Part shown: positions 1-7,268 of the stretch, in pieces
Position numbering within the stretch: position 1 is the first letter of the stretch
Layout of the letters: every line of letters starts with the position of its first letter
Origin: Roseovarius nanhaiticus
GTDB lineage: Bacteria; Pseudomonadota; Alphaproteobacteria; Rhodobacterales; Rhodobacteraceae
Reading direction: 5' to 3'
Length of the DNA stretch: 64,000 bases
Assembly: GCF_900156535.1 (NCBI RefSeq)
Contig: NZ_FTNV01000003.1
Span: 124,001 to 188,000 of the forward strand
Made by a program: the position numbers and the translations under genes
Notes under the pieces: model-generated
Seen by the model: the letters and a program-made list of their open reading frames with translations, nothing else
What the model was told of the DNA's origin: nothing
Database searches by the model: none

Positions 1-75
1 ACCCAGGAATCGAACCTGGCGTGCGTCTCCGCGAGGGAGTTACAGTCCCCTGCCACACCTTGCGGCCTGTCGCCC
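1..75 (-). tRNA. tRNA-Tyr (GTA), 3' end cut by window edge
   Basis: On the minus strand the sequence folds as acceptor GGGCGAC (69-75), a 3-bp D stem (GCC/GGC), an anticodon stem GGGGA/TCCCT around loop CTGTAAC (anticodon GTA), a long class II variable arm, and a T arm CCAGG-TTCGATT-CCTGG. The acceptor predicts a 3' strand GTCGCCC, of which only GT lies inside the window, so about six bases plus the discriminator and CCA are missing. The long variable arm and the GTA anticodon together identify tyrosine. Confidence 0.9.
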
Positions 76-250
76 ACTTGGCCAGAGGCTTGCGCGTCTG
101 GCGTGGGGCGCTGATTACTAGCGCGCCCGTGAGGCGTCAACCGCAAAAAACACCGCGCGGGCCTGGGCTTTGCAGAGTGCGGAAATCGCCTTGCGCGCGG
201 GGCGGGGGCGCATGATATTGCGCGCCCTAGGCATCAAGAGGCGGCGCGCG

Positions 251-1051
251 ATGAAAAAACCGAAATGGGTGGTCGAAAAGGAGCAGGCCAAGAAGGTCGC
301 CGAAGCCGAGACCGTCTGGCTTTTCGGTCTGCACGCCGTGCGCGACGCGCTGATGAACCCGGCGCGCGAGAAGCTGCGCCTGATCGTGACTCTGAACGCC
401 CGAAACAAGTTGCAGGAGGCGATCGACGCGTCCGGCATGACGCCCGAAGAGGCCGATCCGCGCAAATTTCCCGCCCCGATCGACCCCGGCTCGGTTCATC
501 AGGGTGCCGCGCTGGAGGTCAAGCCGCTGGATTGGGGCGATCTGGAGACTTTGGCGCTGGGCGGTGGTGGTGGCGATGGCGAGAGCGGGCGCCCGCCGCG
601 CATGATCTTGCTAGACCGCGTGACCGACCCGCATAATGTGGGCGCGATCCTGCGCTCGGCCGAGGTGTTCGGCGCCTGCGCCGTCGTTGCGCCGCGCCAT
701 CACTCTGCCCCCGAGACGGGCGCGCTGGCCAAGACCGCCAGCGGCGCGCTGGAGCGGCAACCCTACAAGCAGGTGCGCAATCTGGCGGACGCCATCCAGC
801 AATTGCAGAAGATGGGCTATCTGGTGCTGGGCCTCGATGGCGAAGCAGAATTGACCGTGGCCGAGGCCGTGAAGGGCCGGATGGACCGCCCGGTGGCGCT
901 GGTGCTGGGTGCCGAAGGGCCGGGGCTGCGCCAGAAGACGCGTGAAACCTGCGACATTTTGGTCAAAATCCCTTATTTCGGGGAATTCGGCTCGCTCAAT
1001 GTCTCAAATGCGGCGGCGGTGGCCTTATATGCCAGTCAGGCGCCGGACTAG
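251..1051 (+). CDS. rlmB: RlmB-type 23S rRNA (guanosine-2'-O-)-methyltransferase, SpoU/TrmH family
   Basis: A 266-aa SPOUT methyltransferase that would methylate a ribose 2'-OH in rRNA (G2251 in the E. coli homologue) using SAM. The N-terminal FGLHAVRDAL (25-34) is the substrate-binding L30e-like domain. The three SpoU motifs follow: NVGAILRSAEVFG (129-141, with the conserved Asn and Arg), LVLGAEGPGL (218-227) and IPYFGEFGSLNVSNA (240-254), which form the knotted SAM site. A glycine run at 103-111 links the two domains. ATG 251 is chosen because the conserved part begins soon after it and GAGG lies about 9 bases upstream; an in-frame ATG at 212 is possible. Substrate specificity (RlmB versus another TrmH-family target) is inferred from the domain layout. 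Confidence 0.88.
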   Translation: MKKPKWVVEKEQAKKVAEAETVWLFGLHAVRDALMNPAREKLRLIVTLNARNKLQEAIDASGMTPEEADPRKFPAPIDPGSVHQGAALEVKPLDWGDLETLALGGGGGDGESGRPPRMILLDRVTDPHNVGAILRSAEVFGACAVVAPRHHSAPETGALAKTASGALERQPYKQVRNLADAIQQLQKMGYLVLGLDGEAELTVAEAVKGRMDRPVALVLGAEGPGLRQKTRETCDILVKIPYFGEFGSLNVSNAAAVALYASQAPD

Positions 1052-1076
1052 GCCGCGCGCCTGAGCGGGAGAGCGG

Positions 1077-1421
1077 ATGCGCAAAATCGTCACATGCTGC
1101 TATTGCGGGACGCGCGCGGCGCTGGTGTTGCGCGGCGACAGCCGTCATGAGCTGTCCTGCGCCGCCTGCGGCGCGCCGCTCCATGAGATGAAAGCGATGC
1201 CATGCGCTGCGCAAGAGCGCGGCAAGGCTCATCGCGCCTCGGCGCCGCGCCGCCGGCCCGCACCGCATCCTTACGATGTCCGTCGCGAGGACTACGAAGA
1301 GCGCCGCCGCGCCGAGCGCGAGATGCACCGCCAGCCCGCGCGTCGCCGCAAGCGGCGAAAGCCGTTCTTGCGCAAGGCATTCGAGGAAATCTGGGATGTG
1401 GTCGAGGACATCTTTGATTGA
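1077..1421 (+). CDS. small zinc-ribbon-like hypothetical protein
   Basis: A 114-aa basic protein starting 25 bases after the methyltransferase gene in the same direction. Two CxxC pairs (CCYC at 7-10 and CAAC at 28-31) suggest an N-terminal zinc ribbon. The middle is rich in Arg and Pro, and the end is acidic and helical (FEEIWDVVEDIFD). I do not recognise the family beyond roseobacter-type conserved hypotheticals. A role in nucleic acid or protein binding is only a guess from the zinc ribbon and the charge. Third-position GC is high, as in neighbouring genes, which supports real coding. Confidence 0.65.
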   Translation: MRKIVTCCYCGTRAALVLRGDSRHELSCAACGAPLHEMKAMPCAAQERGKAHRASAPRRRPAPHPYDVRREDYEERRRAEREMHRQPARRRKRRKPFLRKAFEEIWDVVEDIFD

Positions 1422-1545
1422 GACGGGCAGTCAGGCTGCGGGAAAGGGCTATTGCAAGCATCCTGATACAAAACGCCGCATGGTGATCACAGCTTTGCTA
1501 CCGCCTCTTCTTAATCGGTAATTGAGACCTAAATGGTACTTTATG

Positions 1546-1630
1546 GACGCCGAACCGGAACTTCGGTGTCTCTTATCACTGTCCCTCGTTCCGTGACTGC
1601 GCCCGAAGTCTATACTTCGGGCGTTTTTTT
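1546..1630 (+). ncRNA. candidate small RNA or structured leader ending in an intrinsic terminator
   Basis: A non-coding stretch with two clear stem-loops in series. The first is GACGCCGAA/TTCGGTGTC (1546-1554 with 1562-1570, 9 bp with one G-T pair, loop CCGGAAC). A pyrimidine-rich linker follows, then the terminator hairpin at 1601-1622 and a T run. Discrete hairpins with a single-stranded C/T-rich part and a terminator are the usual shape of a trans-acting sRNA. No promoter stands out, so it could instead be the tail of the upstream transcript. Confidence 0.4.
1601..1630 (+). terminator. rho-independent terminator
   Basis: Perfect 9-bp stem GCCCGAAGT/ACTTCGGGC (1601-1609 with 1614-1622), 4-base loop CTAT, then G and seven T. 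It is the strongest intrinsic terminator in the window and lies 41 bases before the next start codon. Confidence 0.9.
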
Positions 1631-1671
1631 GTGCAGCGTGCAGGTGCAAAAATCGCTTTTCAGGGTGGCCC

Positions 1672-2085
1672 ATGACGGATGACGATATCTACGAGGCATT
1701 GCAGAGCGCGCGCCGCATCGCGCTGGTCGGTGCGTCAGCCAATCCCGCACGGCCCAGTCACCGCGTCATGCATTTTTTGCTGAACGCGGGTTATGACGTG
1801 GTGCCGGTCAATCCGGGATTGGCGGGTCAGAACCTGTTGGGTCAGGAAGTTGTGGCGCGCCTTTCCGACATCAAGGGGCATGTCGACATGATCGACATCT
1901 TTCGCGCGCCCGAACATGTCCCGCAGGTCGTGACCGAGGCGCTGGCGAAGTTTCCGGACCTCTCGACCATCTGGATGCAGCTGGGCGTGGTGCATGAGGA
2001 GGCTGCGCGCGAGGCGCGAGAGCGCGGCGTGACAGTGATCATGGATCGCTGCCCGGCGATCGAATATCCGCGACTGATGAGCTGA
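1672..2085 (+). CDS. CoA-binding protein (YccU-like, Rossmann fold)
   Basis: 137 aa, one CoA_binding domain of the type found at the N-terminus of succinyl-CoA synthetase alpha and as the stand-alone YccU family. The Rossmann start IALVGASANPARPSHRV (about 16-32) carries the glycine-containing nucleotide loop. PVNPG (44-48) and IWMQLGVVHEEAA (about 101-113) match the family. Presumed cytoplasmic CoA or nucleotide binder; no catalytic activity is established for stand-alone members. The gene stands alone behind the terminator at 1601-1630 and converges with the following minus-strand gene. Confidence 0.85.
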   Translation: MTDDDIYEALQSARRIALVGASANPARPSHRVMHFLLNAGYDVVPVNPGLAGQNLLGQEVVARLSDIKGHVDMIDIFRAPEHVPQVVTEALAKFPDLSTIWMQLGVVHEEAAREARERGVTVIMDRCPAIEYPRLMS

Positions 2086-2091
2086 TGCAGC

Positions 2092-2382
2092 TTAGTCCGC
2101 GACAAAATCTGCGGCGATACGCATCTCTCGCATGGGGCGGACATGTGCGGTACAAGCGGCGTAGGTTGGATGCGCCTTGAACGCAGCCAACGCGGCTTCG
2201 TCCGTGAATTCCGCGTAGACAATCAGATCGGGAGCCTCTTGGGTGATGGCATCGCTACGCAGATTGCGACCCACCTCGAAATGCTCCGCGTGCGGAATGT
2301 CGGCCAGCATCATCAGGCCCTCGCGGACCTTTTCGACATCATGATGCGCATTGGCCGAGAAAAAAACAATGTGCCTGATCAT
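2092..2382 (-). CDS. Dabb family stress-responsive alpha/beta-barrel protein
   Basis: 96 aa. MIRHIVFFSA at the start, followed by VREGLMMLADIPHAEHFEVGR and VYAEFTDEAALAAFKAHP, is the ferredoxin-like dimeric alpha/beta-barrel (Dabb) pattern. Proteins of this family bind small molecules or act as stress proteins or small enzymes; the ligand cannot be predicted. The start codon is 1 base after the hisE stop, so it is the last gene of the hisF-hisE transcript. The open frame extends upstream into hisE, but the family begins at this ATG. Confidence 0.82.
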   Translation of the reverse strand: MIRHIVFFSANAHHDVEKVREGLMMLADIPHAEHFEVGRNLRSDAITQEAPDLIVYAEFTDEAALAAFKAHPTYAACTAHVRPMREMRIAADFVAD

Positions 2383-2383
2383 G

Positions 2384-2698
2384 TTAGCCTTCTTGCCTGC
2401 TGGCCTTTTCCACAAGGCCGGATTGGGATTGGCGCCGCTCGAGCTCGGCCATGACATCTTTCAAGGATACATCCCGCGCCCGCAGCATGACCATGAGATG
2501 AAACAGCACATCCGCCGCCTCATTGGTCAGCGCCGCGCGGTCGCCCTTGACTGCCTCGATGATTGCCTCGACGGCTTCCTCGCCAAATTTCTCGGCGCAT
2601 TTCTCGGGGCCCTTGGACAGCAGCTTGGCGGTCCAGCTGGCCTCTGGGTCGGCTTCGGCACGCCGGGCGATGACCGCCTCCAAATCGTCCAAGGTCAT
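2384..2698 (-). CDS. hisE: phosphoribosyl-ATP diphosphatase
   Basis: 104 aa, second step of histidine synthesis: hydrolyses phosphoribosyl-ATP to phosphoribosyl-AMP and diphosphate. The all-alpha NTP pyrophosphohydrolase (MazG-like) core is visible as [18 protein letters not shown] (33-44, metal-binding glutamates) and [14 protein letters not shown] (59-72, second EXXD set). Length is typical for a stand-alone HisE, so HisI (cyclohydrolase) must be elsewhere. It overlaps the end of hisF by 4 bases (ATGA), indicating translational coupling. Confidence 0.95.
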   Translation of the reverse strand: MTLDDLEAVIARRAEADPEASWTAKLLSKGPEKCAEKFGEEAVEAIIEAVKGDRAALTNEAADVLFHLMVMLRARDVSLKDVMAELERRQSQSGLVEKASRQEG

Positions 2699-3459
2699 AG
2701 GCCCGTCCTCATGGGTATTCCGGCAGCGGTCATATGCGCCTTGGCCTCGCCGATGGTGAATTCGCCAAAGTGAAAGATCGACGCGGCCAACACCGCGCTG
2801 GCGCCGCCTTCCTTCACACCATCGACCAGATGATCGAGGGTGCCGACCCCGCCCGAGGCGATGACAGGCACATCCACCGCATCGCTGATGGCCCGCGTGA
2901 GGGGAATGTTGAACCCGGCGCGTGTGCCGTCGCGGTCCATCGAGGTCAGCAGGATCTCGCCCGCGCCATATCCGGCGACCAGCCGCGCGAACTCGACCGC
3001 GTCGATGCCTGTCTCGCGGCGCCCGCCATGGGTAAAGATCTCCCACTTGCCCGGGCTGACGGTCTTGGCGTCGATGGCGACCACGATACATTGGCTGCCG
3101 AACTGATCCGACGCCTCGCGCACCACTTCGGGGCGGGCGACGGCGGCGGAGTTGAAGCTGACCTTGTCGGCCCCCGCCAGCAGCAGCGCGCGCACATCGG
3201 CGGGCGTGCGCACCCCGCCGCCGACGGTCAGCGGGATATAGCACTCTTCGGCCGTGCGGCGCACCACGTCGAACATGGTGCCGCGGTTCTCGTGCGTCGC
3301 GTGAATGTCGAGGAAGCACAGCTCGTCCGCCCCGGCCGCGTCATAGGCGCGCGCCGCATCCACGGGATCCCCCGCATCGCGCAGATCGACGAAATTCACG
3401 CCTTTGACCACGCGGCCGTCGGCGACGTCGAGGCAGGGAATGATGCGGGTTTTCAGCAT
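2695..3459 (-). CDS. hisF: imidazole glycerol phosphate synthase, cyclase subunit
   Basis: 254-aa TIM barrel that uses ammonia from HisH to turn PRFAR into IGP and AICAR. It begins [25 protein letters not shown] with the catalytic Asp of CLDV near residue 11, and the second catalytic Asp lies in [10 protein letters not shown] (about 129-138). The phosphate-binding glycines GGGVR (82-86) and IASGGVG (about 201-207) are present. Full length, with an ATG start. Partner hisH lies in the hisB-hisH-hisA block; the DUF302 gene lies between the two blocks. Confidence 0.96.
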   Translation of the reverse strand: MLKTRIIPCLDVADGRVVKGVNFVDLRDAGDPVDAARAYDAAGADELCFLDIHATHENRGTMFDVVRRTAEECYIPLTVGGGVRTPADVRALLLAGADKVSFNSAAVARPEVVREASDQFGSQCIVVAIDAKTVSPGKWEIFTHGGRRETGIDAVEFARLVAGYGAGEILLTSMDRDGTRAGFNIPLTRAISDAVDVPVIASGGVGTLDHLVDGVKEGGASAVLAASIFHFGEFTIGEAKAHMTAAGIPMRTGL

Positions 3460-3582
3460 GGCGACTTACGGCCCCTCGGTGATCACCTGGGCATCGGTGC
3501 CCGTGTTAAGGCGATTGTCTATGAGCAAATCGGCCTACATGCTAGGGTCGAATGCCGAAAAAACCGCAGAAGGAGAGTTTCG

Positions 3583-4044
3583 ATGAAGCAATTGATAACT
3601 GCCGCTATTTTCGCCCTGATGGGCAGCATGGTCAGCGCGAACGAAGAAAGTGTGACCCATGTCGAGGCTGTCGGCGACGTGGCCGAGACCATGTCAGGAT
3701 TGCAAAAGGCCGTGAACGAGGCGGGCGCGACCGTATTTGCCATGGTCGATCATGCCGAGGGCGCCGAGCGGGCCGGGATGGACCTGGCCCCTGCGCAACT
3801 GTTGATCTTTGGCAATCCCAAGATGGGAACGCAGGTGATGCAGGACGACATCCTGGCGGGTCTGCACTTGCCCATGAAGGTGCTGGTCTACGAGGATGAG
3901 GGCGGGCAGGTCTACCTTGCCTATGAGGATCCGGCGATCATGCTGGGCAATCTGAGCGGCGTTGCGCCCGGCGCCACCTATATTGCCGAGATGCGCGCGG
4001 CCCTCAGCAAGCTGACCAACAAGGCCGCCAGCGCCGATCACTGA
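3583..4044 (+). CDS. DUF302 domain protein, secreted
   Basis: 153 aa. N-terminal signal peptide (MKQLITAAIFALMGSMVSA, cleavage near residue 19), then a DUF302 (TT1751-like) domain: QKAVNEAGATVFAMVDHA, LLIFGNPKMGTQVM and LPMKVLVYEDEGGQVY are characteristic. Function unknown; likely periplasmic. ATG 3583 has AGGAGAG 6 bases upstream, which rules out the much longer open frame. The gene sits on the plus strand inside the minus-strand his cluster and ends 3 bases from the hisA stop, so any his read-through is antisense to it. Confidence 0.85.
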   Translation: MKQLITAAIFALMGSMVSANEESVTHVEAVGDVAETMSGLQKAVNEAGATVFAMVDHAEGAERAGMDLAPAQLLIFGNPKMGTQVMQDDILAGLHLPMKVLVYEDEGGQVYLAYEDPAIMLGNLSGVAPGATYIAEMRAALSKLTNKAASADH

Positions 4045-4047
4045 GCC

Positions 4048-4767
4048 CTAGCGCAGCGCGTCCAGCGCGCTGCGCAGATCCAGCGCTCCGTCATAAAGCG
4101 CGCGGCCCGAGATGGCGCCGTTCAGCGGCGCACCGCAATCGCGCAGGGCCAGCAGGTCGTCGAGCGAGCTGACACCGCCCGACGCGATGACAGGAATGCT
4201 GACAGCACGCGCCAAGGCCGCCGTCGCCTCGATATTCGGGCCCTGCATGGCGCCGTCGCGTTCAATATCGGTGTATATGATCGCGGCAACGCCCGCGTCC
4301 TCGAAACTGCGGGCAAGGTCTGTGACCATCACTTCGGTCTCCTCCGCCCAGCCCTTGGTGGCCACGCGGCCGTTGCGTGCATCTATGCCGACGGCGACCT
4401 GGCCCGGAAACGCCTTTGCCGCCTCACGCACGAGCGCGGGGTTCTCCACTGCAACGGTGCCCAGGATGACGCGGGCGAGGCCCTTGGACAGCCACGCTTC
4501 GATCGTCGCCATATCACGGATGCCGCCCCCCAGCTGAGCGGGCACCTTGCAACGATTCAGAATCTCCTCGACCGGCGCGGCATTGACGGGCGTGCCCGCA
4601 AAGGCGCCATTCAGATCGACCAGATGCAGCCACTCGCAACCCGCCGCAACAAAGGCTTCGGCTTGCGCTGCCGGGTCGTCATTAAAGACAGTCGCTGCCT
4701 CCATCTCGCCGCGCAAGAGACGCACGGCCTGGCCGTCTTTGAGGTCGATGGCGGGGTATAGGATCAT
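4048..4767 (-). CDS. hisA: ProFAR isomerase
   Basis: 239-aa (beta/alpha)8 isomerase that opens the ribose ring of ProFAR to give PRFAR. It starts [17 protein letters not shown] with the catalytic Asp at position 8, and the second Asp lies in [12 protein letters not shown] (about 127-138). Phosphate loops LGGGIRD and IASGGVSS are intact. It lies 23 bases downstream of hisH in the same direction. Homologous to HisF but distinguished by the RLLRGEME loop and shorter length. Confidence 0.96.
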   Translation of the reverse strand: MILYPAIDLKDGQAVRLLRGEMEAATVFNDDPAAQAEAFVAAGCEWLHLVDLNGAFAGTPVNAAPVEEILNRCKVPAQLGGGIRDMATIEAWLSKGLARVILGTVAVENPALVREAAKAFPGQVAVGIDARNGRVATKGWAEETEVMVTDLARSFEDAGVAAIIYTDIERDGAMQGPNIEATAALARAVSIPVIASGGVSSLDDLLALRDCGAPLNGAISGRALYDGALDLRSALDALR

Positions 4768-4790
4768 GGTATTACTCGCAAAAATGGGGA

Positions 4791-5444
4791 TCAGGGCGCC
4801 CAGCGCAGGAAATTCGAGATCATGCGCAGTCCGGTGGCCTGGCTTTTCTCGGGGTGGAACTGCGTGCCGATCATGTTGTCCCGGCCCACCACCGCGGTCA
4901 CTTGCCCGCCATAGTCCACATGCGCCAGCAGATGCGCCGGGTCGGTGACCTTGAACTGGTAGGAATGAACGAAATACGCGTGCTGCCCCGTCTCAATTCC
5001 CTCGAAAACCGGATGCGCCGCGTCCAGTACCAGATCGTTCCAGCCCATATGCGGCACCTTCAGCGCCGGATCCGAGGGCGTGATCGCCTCGACCGTGCCG
5101 CCGATCCAGTCGAAGCCGTCCGTCTCACCATGCTCGAGCCCGCGGGTGGCCAGCATCTGCATCCCGATGCAAATCCCCATGAAGGGGCGGGCGCGATCCA
5201 TCACCGCCTCGCGCATCGCTTCGAAGAGGCCGCGATGATCATATAGCTCGGCCCGGCAGGCCGCGAAGGCGCCATCACCGGGCAGTACGACACGGTCCGC
5301 ATGGCGCACGGTATCCGGGTCCGAGGTGACCAGCACCTCGCCCGTATCCGTCTCGCGCGCCATGCGTTGAAAGGCTTTCTCGGCCGAGTGCAGATTGCCG
5401 CTTTCGTAGTCAACGATGACGGTTTTTTGAGGCCCTGCGCGCAT
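4791..5444 (-). CDS. hisH: imidazole glycerol phosphate synthase, glutaminase subunit
   Basis: 217-aa class I glutamine amidotransferase that feeds ammonia to HisF. The nucleophile Cys is in GICIGMQ and the His-Glu pair in FHPEKSQ near the C-terminus. N-terminal [16 protein letters not shown] is typical. Start at ATG 5444 puts the conserved beta strand about 8 residues in. It begins 4 bases after the hisB stop, so the two are co-transcribed. Confidence 0.95.
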   Translation of the reverse strand: MRAGPQKTVIVDYESGNLHSAEKAFQRMARETDTGEVLVTSDPDTVRHADRVVLPGDGAFAACRAELYDHRGLFEAMREAVMDRARPFMGICIGMQMLATRGLEHGETDGFDWIGGTVEAITPSDPALKVPHMGWNDLVLDAAHPVFEGIETGQHAYFVHSYQFKVTDPAHLLAHVDYGGQVTAVVGRDNMIGTQFHPEKSQATGLRMISNFLRWAP

Positions 5445-5448
5445 GGGT

Positions 5449-6036
5449 CTAGAGCATTCCCTTGGTCGACGGGATCGCGTCGGCCTTGCGTGGGTCGGTC
5501 TCGACCGCCTCGCGCAGGGCGCGGGCGACGGCCTTGAAGGCCGCTTCCGCCATGTGGTGGCTGTTAATTCCGTGCAAGGCATCGACATGCAGGGTCATGC
5601 CGGAATGGGTTGAGAAGGCTTGGAAAAACTCGCGCACCAGCTCGGTGTCGAAGGCACCGATCTTGGCCGTGGGCAAATCCATGTTCCACACCAGATAGGG
5701 CCGTCCGCTCAGATCCAGCGCCGCGCGTACCAGCGCATCATCCATCGGCAGCAGGCAGGCGCCATAGCGGCGGATGCCGCGTTTGTCGCCTAGTGCCTCG
5801 GCCAAAGCCTGACCCAGCGCAATGCCAACATCTTCGACGCTGTGGTGGTCGTCGATATGCAGATCGCCGTCGCAGGTGATCTGCATGTCGATCAGCGAAT
5901 GACGTGCCAGCTGGTCCAGCATGTGGTCGAAAAATCCGACGCCGGTGGTATTGGCATAGCTGCCGGTCCCATCCAGCGTGATGGCGACGCTGATATCTGT
6001 CTCGGCGGTCTTGCGGGTGATTGTGGCGCTGCGCAT
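5449..6036 (-). CDS. hisB: imidazoleglycerol-phosphate dehydratase
   Basis: 195 aa, the monofunctional HisB (no histidinol-phosphatase domain), dehydrating IGP to imidazole acetol phosphate. Metal-binding His/Glu motifs are visible as [28 protein letters not shown] and [13 protein letters not shown]. First gene of the minus-strand his block; AGGAGAG lies 6 bases before its ATG and a promoter-like pair lies at 6061-6089. Confidence 0.96.
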   Translation of the reverse strand: MRSATITRKTAETDISVAITLDGTGSYANTTGVGFFDHMLDQLARHSLIDMQITCDGDLHIDDHHSVEDVGIALGQALAEALGDKRGIRRYGACLLPMDDALVRAALDLSGRPYLVWNMDLPTAKIGAFDTELVREFFQAFSTHSGMTLHVDALHGINSHHMAEAAFKAVARALREAVETDPRKADAIPSTKGML

Positions 6037-6060
6037 GTCGCTCTCCTGATCTTTGCCGCG

Positions 6061-6089
6061 CTTATAGGCAGATCGCGACGCCGCGCCAA
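6061..6089 (-). promoter_or_regulatory. probable sigma-70 promoter of hisB-hisH-hisA
   Basis: On the minus strand a -35-like TTGGCG (6084-6089) and a -10-like TATAAG (6061-6066) are 17 bases apart, placing the transcript start about 15-20 bases before the hisB ATG, upstream of its AGGAGAG. The match is good at -10 and partial at -35. Confidence 0.5.
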
Positions 6090-6132
6090 GGGCAACGGAT
6101 CAAACGTTCATTTCAAACAAGGCTGTCGGCTG

Positions 6133-6162
6133 AAACAGAAAAGGCCGCCCTCAGGCGACCTT
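6133..6162 (-). terminator. intrinsic terminator of tRNA-Gly
   Basis: On the minus strand AAGGTCGCC/GGCGGCCTT (9 bp with one T-G pair, loop TGAG) is followed by TTCTGTTT. It lies 30 bases downstream of the tRNA-Gly 3' end and upstream of the his promoter, separating the two transcripts. Confidence 0.75.
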
Positions 6163-6191
6163 GATCTTGTGACCGTGGGTGGCGGTCTAAT

Positions 6192-6266
6192 TGGAGCGGG
6201 CGAGGCGATTCGAACGCCCGACCCTAACCTTGGCAAGGTTATGCTCTACCCCTGAGCTACGCCCGC
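6192..6266 (-). tRNA. tRNA-Gly (GCC)
   Basis: Complete cloverleaf on the minus strand: acceptor GCGGGCG/CGCCCGC, D stem GCTC/GAGC, anticodon stem TAACC/GGTTA with loop TTGCCAA (anticodon GCC), T arm GGGCG-TTCGAAT-CGCCT, discriminator T, and an encoded CCA. 75 bases including CCA. Confidence 0.97.
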
Positions 6267-6400
6267 ACCGATTGAGGGCTGTCTACAAATTGCCGCGCGG
6301 CGCTGCAAGGGCAAAAGTCGCGCGCTGCGCAAAAATTTCGCGGCCAATGCCCTTACCCCGACGGCAGGTCGCGCGTCGGCACGCGGATCAGCGTTTTCGG

Positions 6401-6447
6401 CTTCATCTTGGCAAAAATACTCTGGGGGTGCGGGGGTGAAACCCCCG
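6401..6447 (-). repeat. hairpin plus 20-base intergenic motif, possible terminator of the phosphoesterase unit
   Basis: Read on the minus strand after the phosphoesterase stop codon: a CGGGGGT/ACCCCCG hairpin (6431-6437 with 6441-6447), a C-rich run, then GTATTTTTGCCAAGATGAAG (6401-6420). The 20-mer matches 16 of 20 positions of a second copy at 52569-52588. From memory, similar sequences recur between genes of Rhodobacteraceae. Hairpin plus T-rich stretch could terminate pyc-phosphoesterase transcription. Confidence 0.5.
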
Positions 6448-6471
6448 CCGCCGCCCGCCGCAGGGCGGGCC

Positions 6472-7263
6472 TTAGACATAGCTGAGCGCTTTGCGCTCCG
6501 GCACTCCGAAATCCTCGGAATGCACGATGGGCCCCTCGGGACCCAGGTAGAGGATACCATAGGCGCCCGGCTCGTCTATCGAGCTGTGGCTGTCCATGCC
6601 CGGCCGCAGAATGGGCGATTGGTGGCAGGGGCTTTTCAGGATGGTCGTTGGAATACCGCCGGCCGGTCCAGAGATGGTGCGGTGCATATGTCCGGCAATG
6701 ATCTGACATGTGTTTGCGCGCCGTTTGAGAACGGCCAGGAGGGCGGCGCGATTCGTCAGCCCTATTTCGTCCATCGCGTCAAAGCCGGTCAGCATGGGCG
6801 GATGATGCAAGAACAGCACCACTGGCCGCCCCTCGGCGCCGGCCAGTGCCGCATCCAGCCAGGCAAGCCGGACGTCGCAAACCACGCCTGCGTGCTGCCC
6901 GTCGTCGACGGTATCCAGCAGAATCAGCCGGGCGTCCTGCGTGTCGACAACCTCGCAGACATGGCCCTCAGACGTGCGCGGCGCGTCGGGAAAGGCCGCG
7001 GCAAAAATCGCCCGGCGGTCGTGATTGCCGATGGTCAGATGCACGGGCAGGGGGCAATCTGCCAGCGCGGTGCGGAGGTGAGCGTATTCCTCGGGACGGC
7101 CATGATGTGTCAGATCGCCGGTGACGACGATCCGTTCGGCATCGGGAAATTGCGCCAGCGCATGGGCCAGGCCCGCGCGGAACCGTGCATCGGGATCCAA
7201 GTGTCCGATGCGGCCGCCGGGCGCCGTATAATGGAGATCGGTAAAGATCAGGGTCTTGCGCAT
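6472..7263 (-). CDS. metallophosphoesterase, CpdA/GpdQ-like cyclic-nucleotide or phosphodiesterase family
   Basis: 263 aa with the complete calcineurin-like metal set: FTDLH (D9, H11), VTGDLTHHG, TIGNHD, LFLHHPP and GHMHR. This order is that of the class III cyclic-nucleotide phosphodiesterases and glycerophosphodiesterases. Cytoplasmic, no signal peptide. Substrate cannot be fixed from sequence; 3',5'-cAMP and glycerophosphodiesters are both plausible. It starts 5 bases after the pyruvate carboxylase stop, so it is probably co-transcribed with it. Confidence 0.85.
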   Translation of the reverse strand: MRKTLIFTDLHYTAPGGRIGHLDPDARFRAGLAHALAQFPDAERIVVTGDLTHHGRPEEYAHLRTALADCPLPVHLTIGNHDRRAIFAAAFPDAPRTSEGHVCEVVDTQDARLILLDTVDDGQHAGVVCDVRLAWLDAALAGAEGRPVVLFLHHPPMLTGFDAMDEIGLTNRAALLAVLKRRANTCQIIAGHMHRTISGPAGGIPTTILKSPCHQSPILRPGMDSHSSIDEPGAYGILYLGPEGPIVHSEDFGVPERKALSYV

Positions 7264-7268
7264 GCGCG

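Noticed and set aside
2734..3582. Plus-strand open frame opposite hisF leading into the DUF302 gene
   Set aside because: Antisense to hisF, and a signal peptide with a good ribosome site marks the true start at 3583.
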